Positions 50,751 to 60,400 of a stretch of DNA of 64,000 nucleotides are shown in pieces (within the stretch, counting starts at the first letter, position 1; every line of letters starts with the position of its first letter). A program made the position numbers and the translations under genes. The stretch lies in assembly GCF_006539145.1 (NCBI RefSeq), contig NZ_BJML01000001.1:787802-851801 (forward strand), read 5' to 3'. This DNA is from Microbacterium testaceum (GTDB lineage Bacteria > Actinomycetota > Actinomycetes > Actinomycetales > Microbacteriaceae). The notes under the pieces are model-generated. The model was not told where the DNA came from and ran no database searches. It worked only from the letters and a program-made list of their open reading frames with translations.

Positions 50751-52430
50751 GTGACTGCGCCTATCGACCCCACCACCACCTCCGCCTGGTCCCGCCTCAG
50801 CGCCCTGCGCGAGAGCTTCACCCCCGATCTGCGCGGCTGGTTCGCCGCCGACGCCGACCGCACGCGCGACCTCACCCGCACGGTCGGCGACCTCCACGTC
50901 GACCTGTCGAAGAACCTCGTCACCCCCGAAGTCCTCGATGCTCTGGTCGCGCTCGCCGATGAAACCGGCGTCCGCGAGCGCTTCGCCGACATGCTCCGCG
51001 GTGCCCATCTCAACACCAGCGAGGACCGTGCCGTGCTGCACACCGCTCTGCGTCGGCCCGCCGGCGCCGAGCCCGCGCTCGTCGTCGACGGTCAGCAGAT
51101 CGATCACGACGTGCACGAGGTGCTCGACCGGCTGAGCGCCTTCGCCGACCGCGTGCGCTCGGGCGAGTGGCGCGGCGTCACCGGCAAGAAGGTCACGCAC
51201 GTCGTCAACATCGGCATCGGCGGCAGCGACCTGGGCCCGGTGATGGTCTACGAGGCTCTGCTGCCGTACGCCGACGCCGGCATCCACGCGCGCTTCGTGT
51301 CGAACATCGACCCCACCGACATCTCGCAGAAGACGGCTGACCTCGATCCCGAGACCACCCTCTTCATCGTCGCCTCGAAGACCTTCACCACGCTCGAAAC
51401 CCTGACGAACGCCCGCCTCGCGCGGGACTGGCTCTGGGCGCAGCTCGCCGAGAAGGGTGCGATCGACGATTCGGATGCCGCGCGCACCGACGCCGTGGCC
51501 CACCACTTCGTCGCCGTGTCGACCGCGCTCGACAAGGTCGAAGCGTTCGGAATCGACCCGACGAACGCCTTCGGCTTCTGGGACTGGGTGGGCGGACGCT
51601 ATTCCGTCGACTCGGCGATCGGGCTGTCGCTCGCCATCGCCCTGGGTCCCGACGTGTTCCGCGAGCTCCTGGCCGGTTTCCACACGGTCGACGAGCACGT
51701 GGCATCCACCCCGGTCGAGCAGAACGTACCCGTCCTCATGGGACTGCTGAACGTCTGGTACACCAACTTCCTCGGCGCGCAATCGCACGCGGTGCTGCCC
51801 TACGCGCAGCAGCTGCACCGCTTCGCGGCCTACCTGCAGCAGCTCACGATGGAGTCCAACGGCAAGTCCGTCCGGTGGGACGGTACGCCCGTCACGACCG
51901 ACACGGGTGAGGTGTTCTGGGGTGAGCCGGGGACGAACGGTCAGCACGCCTTCTACCAGTTGATTCACCAGGGCACGCGGCTCATCCCCGCGGACTTCAT
52001 CGCGTTCGTGAACCCGGCCTACCCCCGCGCCGATGACGGTCGCGATGTGCACGGACTGTTCCTGGCGAACTTCCTCGCGCAGACCAAGGCGCTGGCGTTC
52101 GGCAAGACCGCCGAAGAGGTGGAGGCGGAGGGGACCACCGGAGCTCTCGTCGCGGCCCGGACCTTCCCCGGCAACCGCCCGACGACATCCATCTTCGCGC
52201 CGTCGCTCACCCCCTCGGTGCTCGGTCAGCTCATCGCGCTCTACGAACACATCACTTTCACGCAGGGCACGATCTGGGGCATCAACTCCTTCGACCAGTG
52301 GGGTGTCGAACTCGGCAAGCAGCTCGCCCTCCAGATCGCCCCCGCGATCGAGGGCGACGACGAGGCCCTGGCCGCCCAGGACTCCTCCACGCGTGCGCTG
52401 CTCGACTACTACCGGGCGCACCGCGGCTAG
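50751..52430 (+). CDS. pgi: Glucose-6-phosphate isomerase
   Basis: Interconverts glucose-6-phosphate and fructose-6-phosphate. The 559-residue product has the long (E. coli-type) form: [53 protein letters not shown] and the C-terminal [11 protein letters not shown], all family signatures, with the catalytic [15 protein letters not shown]. In-frame codons upstream are not supported; the GTG at 50751 gives the standard N-terminus and follows a -10 box by 7 nt. A terminator follows. Confidence 0.98.
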   Translation: MTAPIDPTTTSAWSRLSALRESFTPDLRGWFAADADRTRDLTRTVGDLHVDLSKNLVTPEVLDALVALADETGVRERFADMLRGAHLNTSEDRAVLHTALRRPAGAEPALVVDGQQIDHDVHEVLDRLSAFADRVRSGEWRGVTGKKVTHVVNIGIGGSDLGPVMVYEALLPYADAGIHARFVSNIDPTDISQKTADLDPETTLFIVASKTFTTLETLTNARLARDWLWAQLAEKGAIDDSDAARTDAVAHHFVAVSTALDKVEAFGIDPTNAFGFWDWVGGRYSVDSAIGLSLAIALGPDVFRELLAGFHTVDEHVASTPVEQNVPVLMGLLNVWYTNFLGAQSHAVLPYAQQLHRFAAYLQQLTMESNGKSVRWDGTPVTTDTGEVFWGEPGTNGQHAFYQLIHQGTRLIPADFIAFVNPAYPRADDGRDVHGLFLANFLAQTKALAFGKTAEEVEAEGTTGALVAARTFPGNRPTTSIFAPSLTPSVLGQLIALYEHITFTQGTIWGINSFDQWGVELGKQLALQIAPAIEGDDEALAAQDSSTRALLDYYRAHRG

Positions 52431-52465
52431 CCCGCCGGACGCCGTCCGACGGCGAGATCCGATGT

Positions 52466-52513
52466 CGAAAGGCCGATCGGGCGAGATTTTTCCTTCGCCG
52501 GATCGGCCTTTCG
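52466..52513 (+). terminator. Terminator after pgi
   Basis: CGAAAGGCCGATC (52466-52478) pairs with GATCGGCCTTTCG (52501-52513), with an inner GGCGA/TCGCC pairing. The loop contains TTTTT. Confidence 0.8.
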
Positions 52514-52694
52514 CTGTGCGCGAGGGGACGCTCAGTGGACACTGACGGATCCGGGTCGATGGGTCTGTCGAATAATCCCAGTTCACGCGGTTATTTTCGC
52601 CTCCCCGTGATAGCGGCGAACGACAGACGCACTCACCGGCTCAGGCCCTGTGCCTCGCGGTGCGACCGGCACTCGGCTCCCACCGGTCTTCCAG

Positions 52695-52711
52695 GTAACG
52701 AAAAGATAACG
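52695..52711 (+). promoter_or_regulatory. Direct repeat resembling an OmpR-type (MtrA-like) site
   Basis: GTAACG (52695-52700) and ATAACG (52706-52711) repeat with an 11-bp period, one DNA turn, about 100 bp before the SLT-like gene. Response regulators of the MtrA type bind such tandem GTAAC repeats before cell-wall hydrolase genes. Confidence 0.4.
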
Positions 52712-52806
52712 TCCAGAACCAGCACCCACACTCGGGGCCCGTGCCGACCCGACGGCACGACATCGCGCTCGATCCCGACGAGCGCGCCCCCGACGAAAGA
52801 TCTCTC

Positions 52807-53715
52807 TTGCTGCGTTCCGACATCAAACTCACCCACGTCAACCGCGCCCGACGCACCCTGGTCACGGCGGCCACCTGTGCCGGCCTCGCCTTCGGCATGG
52901 TCGCGACGACCGGCCTCGCGATGGCGTCCCCGCTGTCCCTGCCGGACGCGTCGGCCTCCTCCTTCTCCGCCCCCGGCACCTCGGTGCCCGTGTCGACGGC
53001 GCCGACCCTCGACGCCGTCACCGCGGGGGCGAGCACCGCCCTCGATGGAGCGCAGACGGCGCTTTCGAGCGCGAACGCGGTGCAGGCTGACGTCGCCGCG
53101 ACCGGACTCCCTCTCGCGATCGGCGACGCCTCGATCGACACGAGTGCCCTGCAGGATGCCGTGGATCGGCTCACCTCGCGCGACCTGCTCCCCGTGCTGC
53201 TCGTTCCCGCCCTGAGTCAGAACGCTCAGACCGAGACCGAGCGCGTGAGCGCCCGTGTCGCAGAGGTCCAGGGGAGCCTGGACCAGGCCAAGGCAGAGAA
53301 GGCGGCCGCCGACGCCGCCGCCGAGGCGCAGCGCCAGGCCGAGGCCGCAGCTGCCGCCGAGGCTCAGCGCCAGGCCGACGCCGCGGCGGCTCTCGCCCGC
53401 GTCAACACCACAGACGGAGCCAAGGCGTACGCCGCGCAGCTCGCGTCCGAGAAGTACGGCTGGGGGAGCGACCAGTTCTCCTGCCTCTCGTCTTTGTGGA
53501 CCAAGGAATCGGGCTGGAACTACAAGGCCTACAACAACGACGGTGGGGCCACCGGCATCCCTCAGGCGCTCCCCGGCAGCAAGATGGCGTCGTTCGGTGC
53601 CGACTGGGAATCGAACGCGGCGACCCAGATCGCCTGGGGCCTCGACTACATCTCCCGCGGTTACGGCACGCCGTGCAGCGCCTGGGGGCATTCGCAGGCG
53701 ATGAACTGGTACTGA
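52807..53715 (+). CDS. Secreted lysozyme-fold (transglycosylase SLT-like) protein, paralogue 1
   Basis: A 302-residue secreted protein. After a signal peptide (about 15-40, ending around AMA-SPL) come a variable region, an Ala/Gln/Glu-rich coiled-coil-like segment (about 150-200), and a C-terminal domain with CLSSLWTKESGWNYKAYN, GIPQALPGSKM and GTPCSAWGHSQAMNWY. Glu in WTKESGW is the likely catalytic residue and the two Cys probably pair. This domain resembles RpfA/SLT-like peptidoglycan hydrolases. The start is unusual: the best is TTG at 52807 after GAAAGA; GTG at 52741 is the alternative. Confidence 0.82.
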   Translation: MLRSDIKLTHVNRARRTLVTAATCAGLAFGMVATTGLAMASPLSLPDASASSFSAPGTSVPVSTAPTLDAVTAGASTALDGAQTALSSANAVQADVAATGLPLAIGDASIDTSALQDAVDRLTSRDLLPVLLVPALSQNAQTETERVSARVAEVQGSLDQAKAEKAAADAAAEAQRQAEAAAAAEAQRQADAAAALARVNTTDGAKAYAAQLASEKYGWGSDQFSCLSSLWTKESGWNYKAYNNDGGATGIPQALPGSKMASFGADWESNAATQIAWGLDYISRGYGTPCSAWGHSQAMNWY

Positions 53716-53746
53716 GAATCCCCTCGACGGTGACCCGCGCTCTGCG

Positions 53747-53774
53747 TCAGCGATATATCGTTATGTATCGCTGA
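53747..53774. promoter_or_regulatory. PadR operator palindrome
   Basis: TCAGCGATA (53747-53755) and TATCGCTGA (53766-53774) are perfect 9-base inverted arms around an A/T-rich 10-base centre, 32 bp before the PadR gene. It is probably its autoregulatory site. Confidence 0.65.
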
Positions 53775-53805
53775 CTCAGGTCGGGTCCGCGCGAAGGAGG
53801 TCGTC

Positions 53806-54384
53806 ATGAGTGGTTCATTCCTGGGAGACGCGTTCGGCGGGCGAGGTGGGAGCAACACCCCCGGCTGGCCGATGTCCAACATCCTCGAGGGTCTCGAGCA
53901 GCTGCGCACGCAGTTCGAGCAGAAGACCGCCTCGACGCCGCGCATGAACAAGGGAGACGTGCGATCGGCCGTCCTCTCGCTCCTGCTCGAGCAGCCGATG
54001 CACGGCTACCAGATCATCCGCGAGATCGAGGACCGCAGCGGCGGCTCGTGGAAGCCGAGCCCCGGCTCGGTCTACCCGACGTTGCAGCTGCTCACCGACG
54101 AGGGCCTCGTGCAGGCCGAGGAGTCGAACGGCCGCAAGACGTACTCGCTCACCGCCGAGGGGCGCGCCGCGGCGGGAGATGAGACCACCGAGCGCACCGC
54201 CCCGTGGGAGTCGGCCGGTTCGCGCGACAGCGGCCGCATGACGGCACTGCCCAAGGCGGGCGTCGAACTCGCGCAGGCAGCGGCCCAGGTCGCACGCACG
54301 GGTGACAAAGAGCAGGTGGCGCAAGCCGTCGAGATCCTCGACGAGGCCCGCCGTAAGCTCTACTCCATCCTCGCCCAGGGTTGA
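53806..54384 (+). CDS. PadR-family transcriptional regulator
   Basis: A 192-residue regulator. A Gly/Pro-rich N-terminal extension (about 1-45) precedes the PadR winged helix: AVLSLLLEQPMHGYQIIREIEDRSGGSWKPSPGSVYPTLQLLTDEGLV (about 55-105). The C-terminal part is helical and probably mediates dimer formation. GAAGGAGG precedes the ATG. The next gene, an ABC1-type kinase, follows after 52 bp and may be under its control. Confidence 0.92.
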   Translation: MSGSFLGDAFGGRGGSNTPGWPMSNILEGLEQLRTQFEQKTASTPRMNKGDVRSAVLSLLLEQPMHGYQIIREIEDRSGGSWKPSPGSVYPTLQLLTDEGLVQAEESNGRKTYSLTAEGRAAAGDETTERTAPWESAGSRDSGRMTALPKAGVELAQAAAQVARTGDKEQVAQAVEILDEARRKLYSILAQG

Positions 54385-54436
54385 GGTCACGCCCGATCGA
54401 CGGGGGCTTCCCGCCCGTCGGCATCCAGGAGAATCG

Positions 54437-56134
54437 ATGACCGACGACGCCCTCATGAAGGCCCGCTACCGGCGGATCACGCGCTTCGCGGCGCGCTACC
54501 TGGTGCAGGCCTGGTGGTTCGAGCTGTTCCTGCCGAGGTTCGGCCTCGGGTGGATCTCCGCCCGGGGTCGTACCCGGCGGCTCGAACGCATCGCCCAACG
54601 CTTCCACGTGCTCGCGGTCGACCTCGGTGGTCTGATGATCAAGGTTGGGCAATTCATGTCGTCTCGCCTCGACGTCCTGCCCCCCTCCATCACGAAGCAG
54701 CTCGAGGGGCTGCAAGACGAGGTACCCGCGGTCCCGTTCGTGCAGATGCGGGCTCGGGCCGAGGAAGAGCTCGGGATGCCGCTGGAGCGCGCCTTCGCGA
54801 GCGTCGATGAACGGCCTCTCGCCGCGGCGTCGCTGGGCCAGGCGCACCGCGCCGTGCTGACGGAGGATCTCGCCGCCGAGACCGGCCTGAGCGCCGTGGT
54901 GCTGAAGATCCAGCGGCCCGGCATCGACCGCATCGTCGACGTCGACCTGCGCGCCCTCCGCAAGGTCGGTGTGTGGCTCAGCAAGGTCGCCCTGGTGCGC
55001 GATCGTGTCGACATGCCCTCCCTGGTCGAGGAGTTCGCCGTCACGAGCCTCGAAGAGATCGACTATCTCCACGAGGCCGCGAACTCCGAGCGCTTCGCGG
55101 CCGACTTCGGCGGGCCCGACGGAGTGGCCGTCCCCGAGGTCGTGTGGGAGCGCACGACCCGCCGCGTGCTCACCCTCCAAGACGTCACGGCGATCAAGAT
55201 CAACGACGTCGACGCCCTCCGCGCGGCCGGCATCGATCCGTCCGAGGTCGCCGCCCGCTTCGCGCGCGTGATGTTCGATCAGCTGTTCGACGACGGCTTC
55301 TTCCACGCCGACCCGCACCCCGGAAACGTCTTCGTCACGCCGCTCGGCGGCACGACCGACGCCGGTACACCGGCGTGGCGTTTCACCTTCATCGACTTCG
55401 GCATGATGGGCGAGGTGCCGCCGAGCCTCCGCCGCGGCCTGCGCCGCGTGCTCATCGCGGCGGCCTCACGCGACGGCAAGGGCCTGGTCGACGGCATCCG
55501 CGATGTGGGTGTCCTGCTGCCCTCGGCCGACACGATCCAGCTCGAGCGAGCGATGACGCAGCTGTTCTCGCGTTTCGGCGGAATGGGGTTCGCCGAGCTG
55601 CAAGAGGTCGACCCGCGCGAGTTCCGCGCCTTCGCGATCGAGTTCGGCGACGTCGTGCGATCGCTGCCGTTCCAGCTGCCCGAGAACTTCCTGCTGATCG
55701 TGCGCGCGATGTCGCTCACCAGCGGCATGTGCAGCGCGCTCGATCCCGCCTTCAACATCTGGGACGCGGTCGAGCCCTACGCCCAGCGCCTCATCCGGGA
55801 GGAGAGTGGGAACACCGCGCAGGCCTTCGTCCGCGAGGTCGGGGCGGTGGCCGCCGTCACCGCGCGCCTCCCGCGCCGTGCCGACAACCTCATCTCGCGC
55901 TTCGAAGACGGCTCGGTCTCGGTGCAGACTCCGCGCATCGAGCGCCGCATGCGCGATCTCGAGCGGATGGTGCGCCGGGTGGTCTCGTCGGTGCTATTCA
56001 CGGGCCTGCTCATCGGCGGGGTGCTGCTGCAGGCCGAGCAGGCGGTGCTGGGCACGATGCTCATGATCGTCTCGATCGCGCCGCTCTCGCACGCCCTCCT
56101 GGCCGGGTGGGTCGCTCGGCGCAACGGCGCCTGA
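54437..56134 (+). CDS. ABC1/UbiB-family atypical kinase
   Basis: A 565-residue membrane-associated protein of the ABC1/ADCK/UbiB family. LGGLMIKVGQFMSSRLDVLP is the KxGQ motif that replaces the usual glycine loop; AAASLGQAHRA is the A-rich loop; VLKIQRPG carries the ATP lysine; HADPHPGN and FIDFGMMG are the catalytic and metal loops. Two C-terminal helices (about 515-555) anchor it. Family members support isoprenoid quinone metabolism, so a menaquinone-related role is possible. AGGAGAA sets the ATG. Confidence 0.93.
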   Translation: MTDDALMKARYRRITRFAARYLVQAWWFELFLPRFGLGWISARGRTRRLERIAQRFHVLAVDLGGLMIKVGQFMSSRLDVLPPSITKQLEGLQDEVPAVPFVQMRARAEEELGMPLERAFASVDERPLAAASLGQAHRAVLTEDLAAETGLSAVVLKIQRPGIDRIVDVDLRALRKVGVWLSKVALVRDRVDMPSLVEEFAVTSLEEIDYLHEAANSERFAADFGGPDGVAVPEVVWERTTRRVLTLQDVTAIKINDVDALRAAGIDPSEVAARFARVMFDQLFDDGFFHADPHPGNVFVTPLGGTTDAGTPAWRFTFIDFGMMGEVPPSLRRGLRRVLIAAASRDGKGLVDGIRDVGVLLPSADTIQLERAMTQLFSRFGGMGFAELQEVDPREFRAFAIEFGDVVRSLPFQLPENFLLIVRAMSLTSGMCSALDPAFNIWDAVEPYAQRLIREESGNTAQAFVREVGAVAAVTARLPRRADNLISRFEDGSVSVQTPRIERRMRDLERMVRRVVSSVLFTGLLIGGVLLQAEQAVLGTMLMIVSIAPLSHALLAGWVARRNGA

Positions 56135-56222
56135 CCCGTCGGGGCGCTCGTCGCGCCGGCGGCATCGCTCCGGCGCGGCGCGCACGATCGTGACGACGGC
56201 ACGACGCCGGATGTCGCGCGGT

Positions 56223-57353
56223 TCAGCGTCCGTCGAAGATGCCCAGAAGAGTGACGACACCGAAGAACACCGGGATGCCGTAGACCGCCGTCCCGACCAT
56301 GAACGACGAGACCACGCGCACGTTGGCCCACCAGCCGTGGCGGGGCGTCCACGAGCGGAGCTGTCGCCCCTCGGGGCCCACGACGGGCGCGTGCGGGCGC
56401 CACGCCGAAACCCCCGCGGTACCGCTCACGAGACTCTCCGCGATCTCCACCGCGACCTGGCCAGCGACCCTCTCGTCGGTGTACCGCAGCGAGCGCTCTC
56501 GCAGTCGGGGTGCGACGTGGGTGAGGATCGCGTCCACCTCTCGCCACAGGGCCGGATCGTCCCAGCGACGCCGTTCCGCCCGGAAGAACACGGCCCGGTC
56601 CTCGATGATCTCGACGTCGAACGCGCGCGCGTGGTCCGCGAGCGTCGCCATGACGTCGGGGGTGAGGACGTAGAGCGCGTCCCGGGCGTATCCCCGTGGA
56701 GCGTACGCACGGAAGATGCGGTCGAAATCACCCTCCAGGGAGAGCCGTTGCCGTTCGGCGAGGTTCTCGGGCAGTCCCGAGCGCACCCCGTCGTTCTCGA
56801 CGGCGTCGAGGACCAGGTGGGGGAGAGGGGATGCCAGCGAGACGCAGACGTAGGAGCGTGGACGCGTGCGCGGCATCCGCAGTCGAACCGTCCCGAATTC
56901 GACCCCTTCGCCCACGAAGCGCGGGTATTCGCGGACGCCGGCGGAGTGAGCGGTGACGATGGCTTTGAAGGAGTCCCGCCACCACGCTTCTGCGCGGAAC
57001 TCGTTCGCCCGCGCGGTGAGAGCGCGGCGAGCGCGGCGGAGCCGAACGGGCGTCGAGGCCTTCCGCGACCATCGCCACAGGGCGACGCTTGCGGCGGTCC
57101 AGACGATGGAGACGACGAGGGTGATGATCAGGGTGCGTACGTCGTCGGCCTCGAGCGTCCCGTCGCCCCGGATGTCGACGTCGAGTCCGGTATCGAACAC
57201 CACGATGAAGAGGGTCCAGACCAGGATCACGGCGTTCAGCCGCACGAGCAGGCGTCTGCGGGTCGGCACCCACGGCGGCGGTTCGTGCTCCGGTACGGTC
57301 GGCAGCTCCCGCCGTACGTCGTCGTCGGGGGCATCGAGCCATCGAAGGTCCAC
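56223..57353 (-). CDS. Three-helix membrane protein of unknown function, divergent from the SF2 helicase
   Basis: A 376-residue protein. A Pro/Glu-rich N-terminus is followed by two membrane helices (about 37-57 and 72-95), a basic segment (KASTPVRLRRARRALTARAN), a soluble domain of about 230 residues and a last helix near the C-terminus (about 350-370). In the soluble part, LPHLVLDAVEN, FDRIFRAYAPRGY and VMATLADHARAFDVEIIEDRAVFFR recall DUF3137-type proteins, a loose resemblance. GGAGAGGA precedes the GTG start. It is 64 bp from and divergent to the helicase. Confidence 0.7.
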   Translation of the reverse strand: MDLRWLDAPDDDVRRELPTVPEHEPPPWVPTRRRLLVRLNAVILVWTLFIVVFDTGLDVDIRGDGTLEADDVRTLIITLVVSIVWTAASVALWRWSRKASTPVRLRRARRALTARANEFRAEAWWRDSFKAIVTAHSAGVREYPRFVGEGVEFGTVRLRMPRTRPRSYVCVSLASPLPHLVLDAVENDGVRSGLPENLAERQRLSLEGDFDRIFRAYAPRGYARDALYVLTPDVMATLADHARAFDVEIIEDRAVFFRAERRRWDDPALWREVDAILTHVAPRLRERSLRYTDERVAGQVAVEIAESLVSGTAGVSAWRPHAPVVGPEGRQLRSWTPRHGWWANVRVVSSFMVGTAVYGIPVFFGVVTLLGIFDGR

Positions 57354-57405
57354 GCGTCGTCCTCTCCGGCGGAGGTTGGTCCGCCCGCCCGCCGGGGCGC
57401 TTCTC

Positions 57406-57411
57406 TAGACT
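57406..57411 (+). promoter_or_regulatory. -10 box (TAGACT), leaderless start of the helicase gene
   Basis: TAGACT is 6 nt before the GTG at 57418 and 3 nt before another GTG at 57415; the 6-nt rule seen elsewhere selects 57418. Confidence 0.5.
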
Positions 57412-57417
57412 GGCGTG

Positions 57418-60400
57418 GTGTCGACCGAACCGAGCCGTCCCCTTTCGGCGTGGCGGTTCGACGGGACGCTCCGGGCCTACCAGCGCGCCGCGCTCGACCG
57501 TGTCGACGTCGACGCGGGGGAGCCGCTGCACCTCGTCGCCCCGCCGGGTGCCGGGAAGACTCTGCTCGGGCTCCTCCTCGCCTCGCGCAGGGGGCACCGC
57601 ACCGTGGTCTTCGCGCCGACGACGGCGATCCGCGCGCAGTGGGTGGGGGCTGCCCGGGCGCTGGCGCATGACGACGCCGCCGTGTCGGAAGACCCTGATC
57701 GCCCCGCCGACCTCACGGCCCTGACGTACCAGGCGATCAGCGTGGTCGACTCCGGCGAGCCCTTCGCGGCCCTGGCGCGTGCCCGCTGGGCCGAGGAGCT
57801 GATCGCCGACGACCGCACCCCCGACCAGGCCGAGGGATGGCTAGACGCGCTCAGCGAGAGCAATCCCGCGGCGTACGGCCGTGGCATCCGTTCTCGGTCC
57901 CGCGCCCTGCGTCGCACGCTGGCGAGACAGGATGCCACCGCGCTCACGGCCGCGCTCCACCCGCGATCGCGCGAGCTGCTGGAGCGCCTGGTCGGGGCAG
58001 GCGTCGAGACCGTCGTCCTCGACGAGTGCCACCACCTCCTGGATCACTGGGCGCTGGTGGTCGCGGCGCTCGTCGCGCGGCTGCGCGCGGCGGGTCGGGA
58101 GCCGCTCGTGATCGGGCTCACCGCCACCCTGCCCTCGCCCGATGACGCGAACGAGTACGAGAACTACGTCTCGCTGCTGGGCGAGGTCGATCTGGAGGTT
58201 CCCGTCCCGGCCGTCGTCCGAGAGGGGGATCTCGCGCCGTACCGCGACCTCGTCCACGTGGTCGAACCGACGGCGGAGGAGCGGGCGTTCCTCTCCGCGC
58301 ACGCCGAAGCCCTCGCGGAGGCGCTGCGGACGACCTTCGCGGTGGGCGCCGGGAGGGAGTTCCTCCGCGCGGTGCTCCAGCCGTCGACCCCTTCCACCTC
58401 CGAGGACCCCCTCGAACCGCCCGCCGAGGGCGTCTCGTCCCCGGACCCGGTCGCTCCCGCGGGGACGAGTGCGGACGCGCGTCCGGGGATCGAGCCCCCG
58501 CCGCCCGCCGCGGAGTCGTCCGACCCCGACGCCGCCGTCGATGCCGCTCTCTCGGCGGCGTTCGCCGTCGACTTCGCCGGTGCCGAGGCCGCTGCGGCGA
58601 TGTTCTCCGTCGTCGCACCCGGCGACCCGCTCACCGCGCGTCTTCCCGCCGTGGCACGACGTGCGCCCACGACGGACGAGACGCTGCGCCTGCTGGGTCG
58701 ATACGCCCTCGACCGCGTTCTCCCCGACCCCGCGCGCGTCGACGATTGGCACCGGCTGCGCCGCCTGCTCGCCGATTTCGGCTTCGCCCTGACCGACCGC
58801 GGGGTGCGGCGCACCCGCGATCCGATCGACACGGTCCTCGCGTCCTCCCTCTCGAAGGACAGGGGAGCGTGCGACATCCTCGCCCGCGAGCGCACCGAGC
58901 TCGGCGACCGCCTCCGCGCCCTCGTCGTGACCGATTACGTCACCCACGGCAACGTCCACGGGGGGCTGCTGGGCTCGGCCGGCGCCGTCCGGACGTTCTC
59001 GATCGTGGCGACGGATGCCGTCACCTCGGCGCTGCGCGCGATCCTCGTCACGTCCTCGACGGTGCGCGTCGCCGTCCGTCACGCGGAGACGCTGCTCCCG
59101 GCGCTCACGCGCGAGCTCGGCGTCCCGGTGACGGGAGAGCCGTGCCCCGACGATGCGGCCGTCCTCGAGGTGCGGGGGACCACGGGGTCCGGTGTGGTCG
59201 GCGCCGTGTCCCGGCTGCTCGCCGACGGCTCGCTCGAGGTGGTCGTGGGCACGCGCGGTCTGTTCGGCGAAGGCTGGGACTGCCCGGCGGTGAACACTCT
59301 GATCGACCTCACGGCGGTGGCGACGGCGTCAGCGACGCAGCAGTTGCGAGGCCGTACCCTGCGACGCGATCCGAGCTGGCCCGAGAAGGTCGCCCACAAC
59401 TGGACGGTCTCGGCGCTGCTGCCGCCCGACTCGCCCCTCGACGCGCAACCCGATGCCGCCCGTCTCCGTCGCAAGCACGCCGGCCTGTGGGGACTCGACG
59501 CCGACCACCCGGAACGCATCGTCCGCGGGCTGCCCGCGGCGCTGGGGCGCGACCGTCGTCGCGCGCTCGACGAGGTGCTCGAGAAGGCCCGCGGTGCGTC
59601 GCTGGAGGGTGTCGACGCCCTAACCTCGGCTCCGCCGCGGGACGAGACGCGATCCGCCTGGCGCATCGGCTCCCCGTACGACGATCGCGAGGAGCTCTCC
59701 GCGGTGGTCGAGCGCCCGGCCCGCACGCCGGTCTTCTCGACGTCGGTGCGGGCCGAGCGTGCCCTCGGCGGGTGGCTCGGAGTATCGGCGGGAGCGCCGG
59801 CGGCGATGCTCGCGTTGTCGTTCTTCCTGCCACCCGTCGCGGGAGTCGCGGTGGGGGGAGTCAGCATCCTGATCGGTGCCGTCATGGCCGTGCCCCTGTT
59901 CTCCGCGTGGCGTCGCACGCGTCGGCAGGCTCGGGATGCCGCGGCGACGCTGCGGAACATGGCGCGTGTGGTGTGGACGGCGCTGTCCGAGAGTGGGCGC
60001 GTCCGGTCCCCGCTCGCGGTGCCCGTCTGGGAGCGAGAGCGGAGGGATGCCGATGGCACCCGCGCCGAGATCCGGATGGCGGACGCGAGCCTTGCCGATC
60101 AGAGGACGTTCGGGATCGCCCTGGAGGAGCTGTGCGGTCCTATCCGGACGCCGCGCTTCGTTCTGGAGGTCGACCGCGGCGGAGGGCCGTGGTGGGTGCG
60201 CGGTGTCCTCGATCGCGTGGGACGCTCCCGGCCCCGGCAGTTCGTCGCCGTGCCGGCCGAGATCGGTCGTCGTCGGGCGGACGCTCTCCGCTTCCACGGC
60301 GCGTGGCAGGTGCACGTGGGTCCGGCCGTCCTGCACGAGCTCAACGGCCCCGAGAACCTCTCGCTACTCGCAGAAGCGCGCCGCACCGGAGGGTTCTCCG

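Larger units (their letters stand above)
52431..52806 (+). other. Intergenic region between pgi and the SLT-like gene
   Basis: It holds the pgi terminator (52466-52513), an A/T-richer patch near 52570-52600 that could carry a promoter, and the GTAACG/ATAACG direct repeat at 52695-52711. An in-frame GTG at 52741 exists but yields a non-signal-like N-terminus. Confidence 0.5.

Noticed and set aside
50706..52586. A 626-codon minus-strand frame opposite pgi
   Set aside because: Same shadow effect; no motif, and pgi is certain.
52514..52806. Possible c-di-AMP (ydaO-type) riboswitch before the SLT-like gene
   Set aside because: Such riboswitches often precede cell-wall hydrolase genes in actinobacteria, but I could not find the conserved core sequences; only a GTAACG/ATAACG tandem repeat is present.
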